Below are positions 24,959-32,954 of a stretch of 41,235 bases of DNA, piece after piece. The DNA comes from an uncultured Polaribacter sp. GTDB taxonomy: Bacteria; Bacteroidota; Bacteroidia; Flavobacteriales; Flavobacteriaceae. Location: contig CAJQQH010000037.1 in assembly GCA_905480405.1 (NCBI GenBank), positions 1 through 41,235 of the forward strand, read 5' to 3'. Numbering within the stretch: the first letter of the stretch is position 1; the number at the start of each line of letters is the position of its first letter. The notes below the pieces were generated by a model. That model saw only the letters and a program-made list of their open reading frames with translations, was not told the DNA's origin and ran no database searches. Position numbers and translations under genes: made by a program.

Positions 24959-24994
24959 AAAAAGAGAGAATTCATAATTGAATTCTCTCTTTTT
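24959..24994. terminator. Bidirectional intrinsic terminator between convergent genes
   Basis: A perfect 15-bp stem, AAAAAGAGAGAATTC (24959-24973) with GAATTCTCTCTTTTT (24980-24994), and a six-base loop. U tracts arise on both strands, serving the DUF3127 gene (plus) and the DUF1456 gene (minus). Confidence 0.9.
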
Positions 24995-25014
24995 ATTTGT
25001 TTTAATTACTAAAC

Positions 25015-25260
25015 CTATTTCTTTTCTCCTTTTTTGGGCATCGGTCCACGCAAATGAACAACCAATCCATTTAAGAAATTACGTAAAATTTGATCTCCAC
25101 ATTCTACATATTTTGGGTGTTCTTCATTTCTAAATAAGGCACCTAACTCACCTTTAGAAACTTTAAAGTCTACTAAAGCACAAATTTCTACAATATCTGT
25201 ATCTCTTAATTTATGCGCTACTCTTAATTTTTTTAAAATATCGTTGTTTGTTAAACCCAT
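25015..25260 (-). CDS. DUF1456 (YehS-like) protein, single-repeat form
   Basis: 81 residues. The segment MGLTNNDILKKLRVAHKLRD followed by EICALVDFKVSKGELGALFR matches the DUF1456 helical repeat. E. coli YehS is about 150 residues with two such repeats. This protein holds one plus a short basic tail (GPMPKKGEKK), so it is half-size. It is not obviously a truncation, as it ends cleanly 20 bases before a terminator. Function unknown. It is 18 bases downstream of the VTT-type gene. Confidence 0.8.
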   Translation of the reverse strand: MGLTNNDILKKLRVAHKLRDTDIVEICALVDFKVSKGELGALFRNEEHPKYVECGDQILRNFLNGLVVHLRGPMPKKGEKK

Positions 25261-25278
25261 GTTGCAAATGTAAGAGAA

Positions 25279-25896
25279 TTAATTTACTACTTTAAATATT
25301 GCCCATGCATAAATTGCAAATCTTGCAAATCTAAAAAGACCAAATAATACTACTCTTTTAAAAGGATACCTAATCATACCTGCAGCAACACAAGCAATAG
25401 AAAAAGGTAGTGGAAAAATAGCGCCTACTAAAATTAAAATTCCTCCCCATTTATTAGCATTCTCCAAGTTTTTAGCCATTTTAACTTCTAGATATTCTTT
25501 CAAAGATTTTATTTTTAATGCTGCTTTACCTAAGAAATAAGATATTAAACCTCCAGAATAAGAAAGAGTTGCTAAAAGCACTAAATTTAAAATAGGCTCT
25601 TCTGTTTTTTTAGTCCAAGCAATAAATATTTCTGGTGGTATTAAACCAAGTAGCGTTTCAGAAACGAAAAAAGTAATTAAAATACTTGTTCTAGAAACTG
25701 TTTCTGTAAAATGATGTAAGCCATCATTTATATTATATACATATTTGTTAAATAAATATATTGCAAGTATAACACCTAATAATGGTAGAATAGCTTTTTT
25801 TAAATTATTTAAAACAAAATCATAGAAGCCTGTTCTTGCATAATAATTATGCATTAACTTAGCTTGTTTTGTTTTAGATTTTTTTCTTTTTAGCAT
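25279..25896 (-). CDS. VTT/DedA-like (SNARE-associated) membrane protein
   Basis: 205 residues. A basic cytoplasmic N-terminus (about 1-34, KRKKSKTKQAK) is followed by at least four hydrophobic segments near 35-47, 70-90, 103-125 and 150-175. The pattern LIPPEIFIAW in the first half and GGILILVGAIFPLPFSIACVAAGMIRYPFKRV in the second resembles the re-entrant glycine and proline motifs of DedA/VTT proteins. These are linked to lipid carrier or phospholipid scrambling across the inner membrane (family knowledge). The assignment is by pattern only. It may share a transcript with the DUF1456 gene. Confidence 0.7.
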   Translation of the reverse strand: MLKRKKSKTKQAKLMHNYYARTGFYDFVLNNLKKAILPLLGVILAIYLFNKYVYNINDGLHHFTETVSRTSILITFFVSETLLGLIPPEIFIAWTKKTEEPILNLVLLATLSYSGGLISYFLGKAALKIKSLKEYLEVKMAKNLENANKWGGILILVGAIFPLPFSIACVAAGMIRYPFKRVVLFGLFRFARFAIYAWAIFKVVN

Positions 25897-26014
25897 TTTT
25901 TTAAGTTCTAAATAAAATTAAAACGTTTAACAAAAATAGTAACAATATTCTAAATAAATTAAGAATAACGCTTTTTTAATAAATTACTAAATTCGCCAAA
26001 AAAGAACCTGAATA

Positions 26015-26641
26015 ATGATTTGGCTTACAGATGAAATTAAATTTCCAGATTATCAATTTACAAATAAAGATGGAATAATAGCCTTAGGTGGAGATTTATC
26101 TGAAGATAGATTAACATTTGCTTACAAAAACGGTATTTTTCCGTGGTTTTCAGAAGGAGATCCAATAGTTTGGTATTGCCCGCATGAGAGAATGGTGTTA
26201 TTTCCAGATGAAATAAAAGTATCTAAATCGATGCAAAAAGTTATTAATAAAAATAAATTTACAATTACAGAAAACAAAGCTTTCGAAGCCGTTATTTATA
26301 ATTGTAAAAATATTGATAGAAGTGATGGTTTTGGCACTTGGATAACTGATGATATGGAGCAAGCTTATATTAATTTACATAAAACGGGGATTGCAAAGTC
26401 TATAGAAATTTGGTTTGATAATGAGTTAGTTGGTGGTTTGTATGGTTTAGAAATAAACAACGTTTTTTGTGGAGAAAGTATGTTTAGCAAAGTTTCTAAC
26501 GCATCAAAATTAGCTTTTATTCATTTATCAAAAAATAAAAAATATAAGATTATAGATTGTCAAATTTATAATGAACATTTAGCTAGTTTAGGAGCAAGAG
26601 AAATAAAAAGAGATTTATTTTTAAAATTTTTAAAAGCATAA
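26015..26641 (+). CDS. aat: Leucyl/phenylalanyl-tRNA--protein transferase
   Basis: 208 residues, the standard length. Family signatures are GIIALGGDLSEDRLTFAYKNGIFPW near the N-terminus, WYCPHERMVLFP, and LVGGLYGLEINNVFCGESMFS in the catalytic GNAT-like core. The enzyme adds Leu or Phe to proteins with N-terminal Lys or Arg, marking them for ClpAP under the N-end rule. It is a lone gene between divergent and convergent neighbours, with its own terminator. Confidence 0.96.
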   Translation: MIWLTDEIKFPDYQFTNKDGIIALGGDLSEDRLTFAYKNGIFPWFSEGDPIVWYCPHERMVLFPDEIKVSKSMQKVINKNKFTITENKAFEAVIYNCKNIDRSDGFGTWITDDMEQAYINLHKTGIAKSIEIWFDNELVGGLYGLEINNVFCGESMFSKVSNASKLAFIHLSKNKKYKIIDCQIYNEHLASLGAREIKRDLFLKFLKA

Positions 26642-26660
26642 AATTTATCAGTTTAATAAT

Positions 26661-26694
26661 AAAGCAACCACTTTTTAAAAAAGTAGTTGCTTTT
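26661..26694. terminator. Bidirectional terminator between aat and the DUF4097 gene
   Basis: AAAGCAACCACTTTTT (26661-26676) faces AAAAAGTAGTTGCTTT (26678-26693) with one imperfect position, which is a G-U pair on the minus strand, and U tracts on both strands. The real loop is wider than one base because the inner A-T pairs open. Confidence 0.75.
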
Positions 26695-26715
26695 AATTAA
26701 TTCAAATTATAATCT

Positions 26716-27459
26716 TTAAATTTTTCGTAGAAAGATATCTCCGCTAATGGTATTAAGTTTTAAAGAAGCAGTTCCTTTATTTATAGTTGTAACAATTTTT
26801 GAACCGTAACCTTTCTTTTTATTCTTTTCAAAATTGATATCTAAATCTGAGTAAACACTTCCTGTAAGAGATTTAGCTTCTAAAGTTGCGTCTGAAATAA
26901 AAATATCTATATCTCCACTTATGGTTTTTAAAAGCATGTTTTTAGAATGTTTTTTTACATTTATATTACCGCTAATTAGGTCTAGATTAAGTAACCCGAC
27001 ATAGTTTTCTGCTGTTACATTACCAGTTATGCTTTTAATTTTTAATGTCATTTTTTTTGGAACATAAATAATGTAATTAACAATATTGCTATGACTATGA
27101 ATCGAAGAATCTGTTTCGTTATCTTTTTTTTCTTCATTATGAGAATGACTTTTGTTACTGTTATAACTTCTGTACTTTTTAAAGTAATCTCCGTAGTCAG
27201 ATTTTATTTTGTAGGTTCCGCCAATGCTATTCGCTTTTAGAGAAAAATAATCATTGTGTTTATTGTTATCTATATTAACTGTAGCTTCAACAGAAATTTC
27301 ATTTTTATTCCAGTTTTTTACTATTATATTGTTTGCAAATGTTAAATTCATATAAACATCTTCTATGTTTGAAGATTTGGTGTTTTCTGTAATTTTCTTT
27401 TGTGCAGCTAGGTTGTTAAAAGCCAATAACAATCCTATGAATAAGAGAAATCTTTTCAT
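26716..27459 (-). CDS. Exported DUF4097-like beta-repeat protein (second copy)
   Basis: 247 residues. The signal peptide (MKRFLLFIGLLLAFNNLAAQ) is followed by a Lys-, Asn- and His-rich middle (SNKSHSHNEEKKDNE). Short beta-strand repeats then build a beta-helix-like domain: GNVTAENYVGLLNLDLISGNI, then KTISGDIDIFI, SLTGSVYSDLDI and NTISGDIFLRK. This recurrent SGDI or TGSV spacing is the DUF4097 hallmark. It is paralogous to the upstream gene and the last gene of the ECF sigma operon (40-base gap). It is probably periplasmic or on the outer membrane. The role is unknown, but regulation by the sigma factor suggests an envelope-stress function. Confidence 0.8.
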   Translation of the reverse strand: MKRFLLFIGLLLAFNNLAAQKKITENTKSSNIEDVYMNLTFANNIIVKNWNKNEISVEATVNIDNNKHNDYFSLKANSIGGTYKIKSDYGDYFKKYRSYNSNKSHSHNEEKKDNETDSSIHSHSNIVNYIIYVPKKMTLKIKSITGNVTAENYVGLLNLDLISGNINVKKHSKNMLLKTISGDIDIFISDATLEAKSLTGSVYSDLDINFEKNKKKGYGSKIVTTINKGTASLKLNTISGDIFLRKI

Positions 27460-27499
27460 TTTTAGTGTTTTAAATTGTAAAATAAGTTTGTGTATAGGT

Positions 27500-28303
27500 T
27501 TACTTTTTTCTTAAATAAATGTTACCCATAGAAGATTTTATGTAGATTTTTACACCTCCATTATTTAACTTACTTACTATGTTTTTTCTACCGCTAACAT
27601 TTTGTAAGCCTTTTTTCTTTGGTATTTCAAAGTCGAAATTAGTGTACACAGTTCCTTGAGTTTTTAATTCTAAATTTGCTTTTGTATTTGCTGGTAAAGC
27701 AACATCTATTTCCGAAACAGAAGAGGTAATTGTTATTGGAGATTTTTGGCTAACTACATCAAAATCGATATCAATTTTACCAACACTTGTATTTGCAGTA
27801 ATTGGGCCTGTAACATTTTTTAATTCTATTTTACCAGTACTAGTTTGTGCTTCAACTTCACCAGTAAAACCTTCCATATAAATAGAACCTAAGTTTCCTG
27901 AGTTTACAGAAATATTCATGTTTTTCGGAAGTTTTATATTAAGTCCGTGTCTTTGAAAATGAGATTTTAAGTCAGAAATAAATAATGTTGTTCCTTCCTT
28001 TGTAATTGAAAATCCATACCCATTAGTATCATCTTTTCCTCCAGGATAAACGGCAGTTAATCCTTTTCTTTTATTTTCTTTTTCTTTAGATATTGGATGC
28101 GGAAAATGATTTTCATGATTATTTTTATCTTTAGAAGTTTTATTTGTAATTACAAATTCGTTTGTTGTGCCTACTTCAAATTTAATTGTTGTATCCGAAG
28201 ACAGTACTACTTTTTTAATTCCGTTTAATGAATATTTAAAGTCTTTTTTTTGTGCAGTGATAATTGAACTAACAAATAATAATAGGATGAATATTTTTTT
28301 CAT
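27500..28303 (-). CDS. Exported DUF4097-like beta-repeat protein (first copy)
   Basis: 267 residues. The signal peptide (MKKIFILLLFVSSIITAQ) is followed by a charged region and then regular beta-turn repeats (SGNLGSIYMEGFTGEVEAQTS, TGKIELKNVTGPI, VGKIDIDFDV, MGNIYLRKK). The pattern is a DUF4097-like beta-solenoid that would pack against a membrane or ligand. It starts 14 bases after the anti-sigma stop, so it belongs to the same operon. It shares its C-terminal pattern with the next gene, pointing to a tandem duplication with strong divergence. Confidence 0.8.
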   Translation of the reverse strand: MKKIFILLLFVSSIITAQKKDFKYSLNGIKKVVLSSDTTIKFEVGTTNEFVITNKTSKDKNNHENHFPHPISKEKENKRKGLTAVYPGGKDDTNGYGFSITKEGTTLFISDLKSHFQRHGLNIKLPKNMNISVNSGNLGSIYMEGFTGEVEAQTSTGKIELKNVTGPITANTSVGKIDIDFDVVSQKSPITITSSVSEIDVALPANTKANLELKTQGTVYTNFDFEIPKKKGLQNVSGRKNIVSKLNNGGVKIYIKSSMGNIYLRKK

Positions 28304-28317
28304 AATTTCTATGTGTT

Positions 28318-29067
28318 TTATAATAAACTAGATAAGTTTAATTGTAATTGTTGTTTTACGTATAGAGGTGTTTCCTCATTTTCGAGCATTTTTTCCATTG
28401 GTTTAATAGCTCTTTTCTCTTTAATTTTTGATAGAATAGTTATTAATTCTATTTGTACAGATGTATTTTTATCGGTTTCTAAAGCCTTTATTAATGCATC
28501 TCTTACTATGGTTTCTGATGAAAATTTAGATAACGCTTCTGCTGCAGCTAAACGTACATTTGTATTTTTATCAAAAAACAATCTGTTAATTAGTGCTTTT
28601 ACAATTTTAGTGTCTTTACTTGTATACTCTTCTGCATTTGCAACAGCAAGAATTCTTTTACTTGCAGAGTTGTCTTCTAAAGAAGCTAAAACTTTTTGTT
28701 GATTATTAAATTCTAATGATGCATTTGATTGATATTTACCAAGTAAAAAGGCACTAAGAATTATTAATACACTTGCAGCAATTTTTAAATGCGATTTCCA
28801 ATCTATTTTTGGCTGCATTGCTATTACTTTCGTTTTATTCTCTTTAATCTCTTCGGTTAGCATTTTTTCAAAATTTAACCGTAGATTATTAGATGGAATA
28901 TCATTTTGTTGATTTCTTAAAATGGAATCAAAAGATTTTATTTCTTCGAATTCTTTATTACAATTTTCACAAGATTTTAAATGATGTTCTACTTTAGAAT
29001 TTGCAACTTCTAAAAGTGATTTATCTAAATAATCTAAAAATTGATTTTGAATATTTTTACATTCCAT
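28318..29067 (-). CDS. Transmembrane anti-sigma factor with zinc finger and C-terminal HEAT-like repeats
   Basis: 249 residues. The N-terminal zinc-binding anti-sigma motif is H29-x3-C33-x2-C36 (HHLKSCENC). A single membrane helix lies at about 94-112 (LKIAASVLIILSAFLLGKY). The remaining 135 residues contain helical-pair repeats of the HEAT/PBS-lyase type (VRLAAAEALSKFSSETIVRDALIKAL, then ELITILSKIKEKRAIKPMEKML). The fold predicts sigma binding in the cytoplasm and a HEAT platform on the other side of the membrane. Its ATG overlaps the sigma-factor stop by one base (TAATG), showing tight coupling, as expected for a sigma/anti-sigma pair. Confidence 0.85.
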   Translation of the reverse strand: MECKNIQNQFLDYLDKSLLEVANSKVEHHLKSCENCNKEFEEIKSFDSILRNQQNDIPSNNLRLNFEKMLTEEIKENKTKVIAMQPKIDWKSHLKIAASVLIILSAFLLGKYQSNASLEFNNQQKVLASLEDNSASKRILAVANAEEYTSKDTKIVKALINRLFFDKNTNVRLAAAEALSKFSSETIVRDALIKALETDKNTSVQIELITILSKIKEKRAIKPMEKMLENEETPLYVKQQLQLNLSSLL

Positions 29068-29603
29068 TATCCTTCTGTTTGAAAATAAATTTCTTTTAAT
29101 TTTTTTAATGCTCTATGCACTTTTACTTTTACTGCATTTTCATTACTATTAATAATTTGTGCAATTTGTTCGTATTTAATTTCTTGAAAACGATGCATAA
29201 CAATTAATTCTCTATCAGAATTAGAAAGTTGTAACAATGCTTTCTGTAAATGATCTAACTCTTCTTTTTTACCTTCGGAAATTACTGTGTCATTTGCTTC
29301 CAATTTATCGTCATTAATAATATTAGAACGTTCTTTTTTTGTTTTTTGATAATAATTAGAAAAAATGTTACGAGCAATTGTATATATCCAAGCTGCAAAA
29401 TTTCCATTTTTATAAGATGTTCTATATTTAATTACTTTTAAGAAAACATCTTGGGTTAAATCTTCACTAACCATTTTATTATGAACCATTTTATTGAAAA
29501 AATTATAGATGCGCACATTGTATTTGTCAAATAGAATAGTTAACATATCTAGTTTTCCATTAGCAATTTGCAACATTATTTCCTCGTCAGTTACTTGTTT
29601 CAA
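29067..29603 (-). CDS. ECF-type RNA polymerase sigma factor
   Basis: 178 residues. Sigma region 2 is visible in FNKMVHNKMVSEDLTQDVFLKVIKYR and the region 2.3/2.4 segment NFAAWIYTIARNIFSNYY. Region 4 includes LSNSDRELIVMHRFQEIKYEQIAQIINSNENAVKVKVHRALKKLKE, a helix-turn-helix for -35 recognition. A short linker joins the two, with no region 1 or 3. It heads an operon with its own anti-sigma factor and two exported proteins. Upstream sequence contains a GTAAC box with 16-base spacing to a GGTTTT box, which could be autoregulation. Confidence 0.92.
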   Translation of the reverse strand: MKQVTDEEIMLQIANGKLDMLTILFDKYNVRIYNFFNKMVHNKMVSEDLTQDVFLKVIKYRTSYKNGNFAAWIYTIARNIFSNYYQKTKKERSNIINDDKLEANDTVISEGKKEELDHLQKALLQLSNSDRELIVMHRFQEIKYEQIAQIINSNENAVKVKVHRALKKLKEIYFQTEG

Positions 29604-29630
29604 TATAGGTTTTGGTTGGTTTCTATTATT

Positions 29631-29658
29631 AAAACCTTCAATTTACAAAAAGGTTACA
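29631..29658 (-). promoter_or_regulatory. Putative ECF-type promoter for the sigma operon
   Basis: On the minus strand TGTAACC (29658-29652) is followed, 16 bases after the AAC, by GGTTTT (29636-29631). The -35 half and spacing match the promoter ahead of the DUF4252 gene at 34033-34060, but the -10 half differs from CGTCTT. An autoregulatory promoter is likely but not certain. Confidence 0.4.
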
Positions 29659-29713
29659 TTTATATTTTATTTTTTTTCTTAAATGAAAATAAACGTTTAA
29701 TTAAAAGCATAAA

Positions 29714-29741
29714 AAAATCCTGAACAATTGTTCAGGATTTT
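29714..29741 (-). terminator. Intrinsic terminator after mscL
   Basis: A perfect 12-bp stem, AAAATCCTGAAC (29714-29725) with GTTCAGGATTTT (29730-29741), around AATT. An A run on the plus strand (29711-29717) gives the U tract on the minus strand. Confidence 0.85.
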
Positions 29742-29764
29742 AAAATATTTTTAAAATATAGTTT

Positions 29765-30175
29765 CTATTTCTTAGCTAATAAATCTCTTATTTCTGCTAA
29801 TAAATCTTCTTGACTTGGTCCTGCAGGAGCTGCGGGAGCTGGTTCTTCTTTCTTCTTCGTTGAGTTTACACCTTTTACAATTATAAACATTACAAAAGCA
29901 ACTATTATAAAATCGATAACATTTGTAATGAAATCACCATATAAAACAGCTACTTCACCAACAATTTTACCAGCGTCATCTGCAACACCTTCTTTTGCAA
30001 TCCATTTTAAGTCTTTAAAATCAGTATTAAATATTAAACCGATTAAAGGAGAAATAATTCCTCCAGTAAAAGAAGTAACAACTTGTTTAAAAGCTGCACC
30101 CATAACAAAACCTACTGCAATATCTATAAGGTTACCCTTCATTGCAAAATCTTTAAATTCTTTAACCATTCCCAT
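29765..30175 (-). CDS. mscL: Large-conductance mechanosensitive channel
   Basis: 136 residues, the typical length. The first helix (KEFKDFAMKGNLIDIAVGFVMG) carries the Gly-rich gate pattern and the second helix (DFITNVIDFIIVAFVMFIIV) the outer one. The Lys-, Glu- and Ala-Pro-rich cytoplasmic C-terminus ends EEPAPAAPAG... DLLAEIRDLLAKK. It opens under membrane tension to release solutes in hypo-osmotic shock, a plausible need for a marine cell. The start could be M1 or M3. It sits 44 bases downstream of alr and may be read from it or from a local promoter. Confidence 0.95.
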   Translation of the reverse strand: MGMVKEFKDFAMKGNLIDIAVGFVMGAAFKQVVTSFTGGIISPLIGLIFNTDFKDLKWIAKEGVADDAGKIVGEVAVLYGDFITNVIDFIIVAFVMFIIVKGVNSTKKKEEPAPAAPAGPSQEDLLAEIRDLLAKK

Positions 30176-30219
30176 TTTGTATTTTGTTTTAATTGTTAGA
30201 CTGTAAAAGTACTAAATTT

Positions 30220-31320
30220 TTATTTCTTTAACATTTTTTTAACACGTTGGGAGATTGCAGTCAATGTTTCATATACAATAGTCTCAGAAATATCTGCAAT
30301 ATTTTTAAGCATATCTTGTGTGTTAAAGATAATAACTTGGTCTCCTTCGTTGCATTCAATTTTGGTAACATCAACCATAATCATATCCATACAAACATTA
30401 CCAATTATCTTTGCTTTTTGATTATTGATAAGTACATACCCTTTTTTATTACCCAATCTTCTAGATAAACCATCTGCATGACCAACCGGTATTGTTGCGG
30501 TTTTACTTTGTCTTTTAGCAACAAAAGCTCTATTGTATCCTACAGTTTCACCTGGTTTAATAATGTGTATTTGAGAAATAATTGAAGTTAAATTATGAGT
30601 ATTTTTTAATAAAGCAGTTTCTTTATCATCATTTCCAAAGCCGTATAAACCAATACCAACTCTAACCATATCAAACTGAGCTTTGGCATAATTTACAATA
30701 CCAGAAGTATTTAAAATATGTAACATAGGTTCATAACCCAAGTGTTTATAAACTTGCTGTGCTATATATGCAAAATTATTTATCTGATTTATTGTAAAAT
30801 CTTGTTCTTCTAAATCTTCACTTGCAGCAAGATGAGAAAAAATAGATGCTACTTTAACATGGTTTGTTTCCTTTAAAGTAGTTATAATTTTAGGAATATC
30901 TGTATGCCAAAATCCAAGTCTATTTAAGCCTGTATTAAATTTTAAATGAATAGGGTAATTCATTAATGGGGCTTCATCAGATAGTTTTAAGAAAGCCTCA
31001 AATATTTTAAAATTATACAAATTAGGTTCAAGTCTATAATTTACTATAGATTGTAAATTTTGTATCTGTGGATGTAAAACTAAAATAGGCGTTTTAATAT
31101 CTGCTTCACGTAAGGCAATGCCTTCGTGTGTGTATGCTACAGCAAAGTAATCTACCTTATCTTGCAAAAAAGCAGCAATTTTAACGCTATCACTTCCATA
31201 ACCAAAAGCTTTAACCACTGCTAAAATTTTAGTTTCTGGGTTTAGTTTTTTTTTAAAATAATTTAGATTATGTTCTAAAGCATTACCATCAATTTCTAAA
31301 ACAGTTACATGGTTATTCAT
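30220..31320 (-). CDS. alr: Alanine racemase
   Basis: 366 residues. The PLP-lysine motif is AVVKAFGYG (Lys37) and the opposite-face catalytic tyrosine lies in [26 protein letters not shown] and [10 protein letters not shown] are further family blocks. It makes D-alanine for peptidoglycan. Its start overlaps the end of tdk by 8 bases, so the two genes are co-translated on one mRNA. Confidence 0.96.
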   Translation of the reverse strand: MNNHVTVLEIDGNALEHNLNYFKKKLNPETKILAVVKAFGYGSDSVKIAAFLQDKVDYFAVAYTHEGIALREADIKTPILVLHPQIQNLQSIVNYRLEPNLYNFKIFEAFLKLSDEAPLMNYPIHLKFNTGLNRLGFWHTDIPKIITTLKETNHVKVASIFSHLAASEDLEEQDFTINQINNFAYIAQQVYKHLGYEPMLHILNTSGIVNYAKAQFDMVRVGIGLYGFGNDDKETALLKNTHNLTSIISQIHIIKPGETVGYNRAFVAKRQSKTATIPVGHADGLSRRLGNKKGYVLINNQKAKIIGNVCMDMIMVDVTKIECNEGDQVIIFNTQDMLKNIADISETIVYETLTAISQRVKKMLKK

Positions 31321-31936
31321 CTGTAGCGCTTTCTTTATTAGAAGTTTTTTCTTCTTGTTTATTTTTAACAGCTTTATAATAGGCAGCTCTACTTAAAGGT
31401 TCGTATTCTTGGGTTTCTCCTAACATTACTAACTTGTCGTTTTGCGCTTTTCTAAAACTATAGTGTGCTAAATTTCCTGTGTGTGTACAAACAGCATGTA
31501 CTTTAGTAACGTATTCTGCAGTTGCCATTAAAGCTGGCATTGGACCAAAAGGGTTTCCTTTAAAATCCATGTCTAAACCAGCAACAATAACACGAATACC
31601 TCTATTTGCTAAATCGTTACAAACAGCTACAATTTCATCATCAAAAAACTGTGCTTCATCAATACCAACAACTTGTACATCATTAGCTAATAATCTAATA
31701 TTTGAAGATGCAGGAACAGGTGTAGATCGTATTCTATTATCATTATGAGAAACAACTTCTTCTTCGTCATAACGAGTGTCTATTGCAGGTTTAAAAATTT
31801 CTACACGTTGTTTTGCAAATTGAGCTCGTTTTAAACGTCTAATTAATTCTTCTGTTTTACCAGAAAACATAGAACCACAAATTACTTCTATCCAACCAAA
31901 TTGTTCTGTATGATTTACCGTATTTTCAAGAAACAT
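31313..31936 (-). CDS. tdk: Thymidine kinase, type II
   Basis: 207 residues. The P-loop GSMFSGKT is at 21-28, the Walker B-like segment is [10 protein letters not shown], and the lasso-loop region follows. The enzyme salvages thymidine to dTMP. The usual structural zinc site is missing: where most bacterial enzymes have CxxC and a later C..H, this one has [12 protein letters not shown] and [11 protein letters not shown]. The last 20 residues are charged ([12 protein letters not shown]). The stop overlaps alr by 8 bases. Confidence 0.95.
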   Translation of the reverse strand: MFLENTVNHTEQFGWIEVICGSMFSGKTEELIRRLKRAQFAKQRVEIFKPAIDTRYDEEEVVSHNDNRIRSTPVPASSNIRLLANDVQVVGIDEAQFFDDEIVAVCNDLANRGIRVIVAGLDMDFKGNPFGPMPALMATAEYVTKVHAVCTHTGNLAHYSFRKAQNDKLVMLGETQEYEPLSRAAYYKAVKNKQEEKTSNKESATDE

Positions 31937-31937
31937 T

Positions 31938-31971
31938 TTGTAATTTTAGGCGTTATGAATTTATATATTTG
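31938..31971 (+). promoter_or_regulatory. Bacteroidota-type promoter for the 260-residue acidic protein
   Basis: TTG at 31938-31940 and a perfect -7 box TATATTTG at 31964-31971 with 23 bases between, at the long end of the usual spacing. It leaves a leader of roughly 60 bases before the ATG at 32038. The TTG lies next to the tdk start codon on the other strand. Confidence 0.55.
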
Positions 31972-32037
31972 TTTTACTTTAGAGCACTACAAATTTAGGA
32001 ATATTTACGAGTTAAAAATAACTTCAATTAACAACTT

Positions 32038-32820
32038 ATGCACAAAAAACTAGAAAGCGATTTAATGAGTTTGGCACATAGTATTTTACAAATGAAAAAT
32101 AAAGACAATGTGTTCTTGTTAAAGGAAAAATCGAAAGAAATTTACGAGAAATTATCAGTTTTGGCATTTGTAGAGGAATATGTAAATTCAACTCCAAACT
32201 TAGAGGCAACAAAAGTAGATTTGTTAAATAAGGTTAATGAAGCTTATAAAGTTAAAGATAACGTTGTAGTAGAAGAATTGATTACAGAAGAAAATGTATC
32301 TGAAGAAAAAGTGGTTTTTAATCTTATTGATGATTCTGAGTTAGAGGAAGAAGTTATTATTAAACCGAAAAGAGAAATTATTGTTGAAGAAATTTTAGAA
32401 CAACCTTTTGATGAATTAGAAGAGATAATGGCTTCTGCAAGTGATACAGCAACTAATTTTAAAAATGATGTAAAAGATGTTGGAGAGCGTAAATCTGTTA
32501 CATTAGAAGAAGAGTTGCAAGATACTATTTCTGTAGATGTTATGGCAGATTTGTTTGAAAACGCACAACCAAAGTCTTTAAATGATAAGTTAGCAGCCAA
32601 TATTCAGATTGGTTTAAATGATAGGATTGTTTTTGTTTTAAATCTTTTTAACGGTAAACAAGAAGATTATAATAGAGTAGTTTCTCAGTTAAACACCTTT
32701 AAATCAGAAAAAGAGGCAAAAGACTTTATTAATACAATGGTTAAGCCAGACTATAATTGGTCTGATCATGAAGAGTTAGAGGTTCGTTTCTTTGAAATAA
32801 TAGAACGTAAATTCGCATAG
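32038..32820 (+). CDS. Acidic coiled-coil-rich protein of unknown function
   Basis: 260 residues with no signal peptide or membrane helix. Three parts are visible: a helical N-terminus (about 1-70), an acidic low-complexity middle (about 75-165, many EE and EEV units), and a helical C-terminus (about 185-260) with a clear core (DRIVFVLNLFNGKQEDYNRV). I do not recognise it. The conserved-looking C-terminal helix set, joined by a flexible acidic linker, suggests a scaffold or partner-binding protein of the cytoplasm. It has its own promoter and is followed by a glycosyltransferase 134 bases downstream. Confidence 0.75.
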   Translation: MHKKLESDLMSLAHSILQMKNKDNVFLLKEKSKEIYEKLSVLAFVEEYVNSTPNLEATKVDLLNKVNEAYKVKDNVVVEELITEENVSEEKVVFNLIDDSELEEEVIIKPKREIIVEEILEQPFDELEEIMASASDTATNFKNDVKDVGERKSVTLEEELQDTISVDVMADLFENAQPKSLNDKLAANIQIGLNDRIVFVLNLFNGKQEDYNRVVSQLNTFKSEKEAKDFINTMVKPDYNWSDHEELEVRFFEIIERKFA

Positions 32821-32954
32821 AATTGTTTATTTACTAAACTGTTTAAGAGTTTTATTGCTAGTTATTTAAATTACGAATAAAATAATATCTAATTTCAAGT
32901 ATTTACACGATTTCAGATTTAAATAATTAAACCTAATTAATCACAAACTATCTA

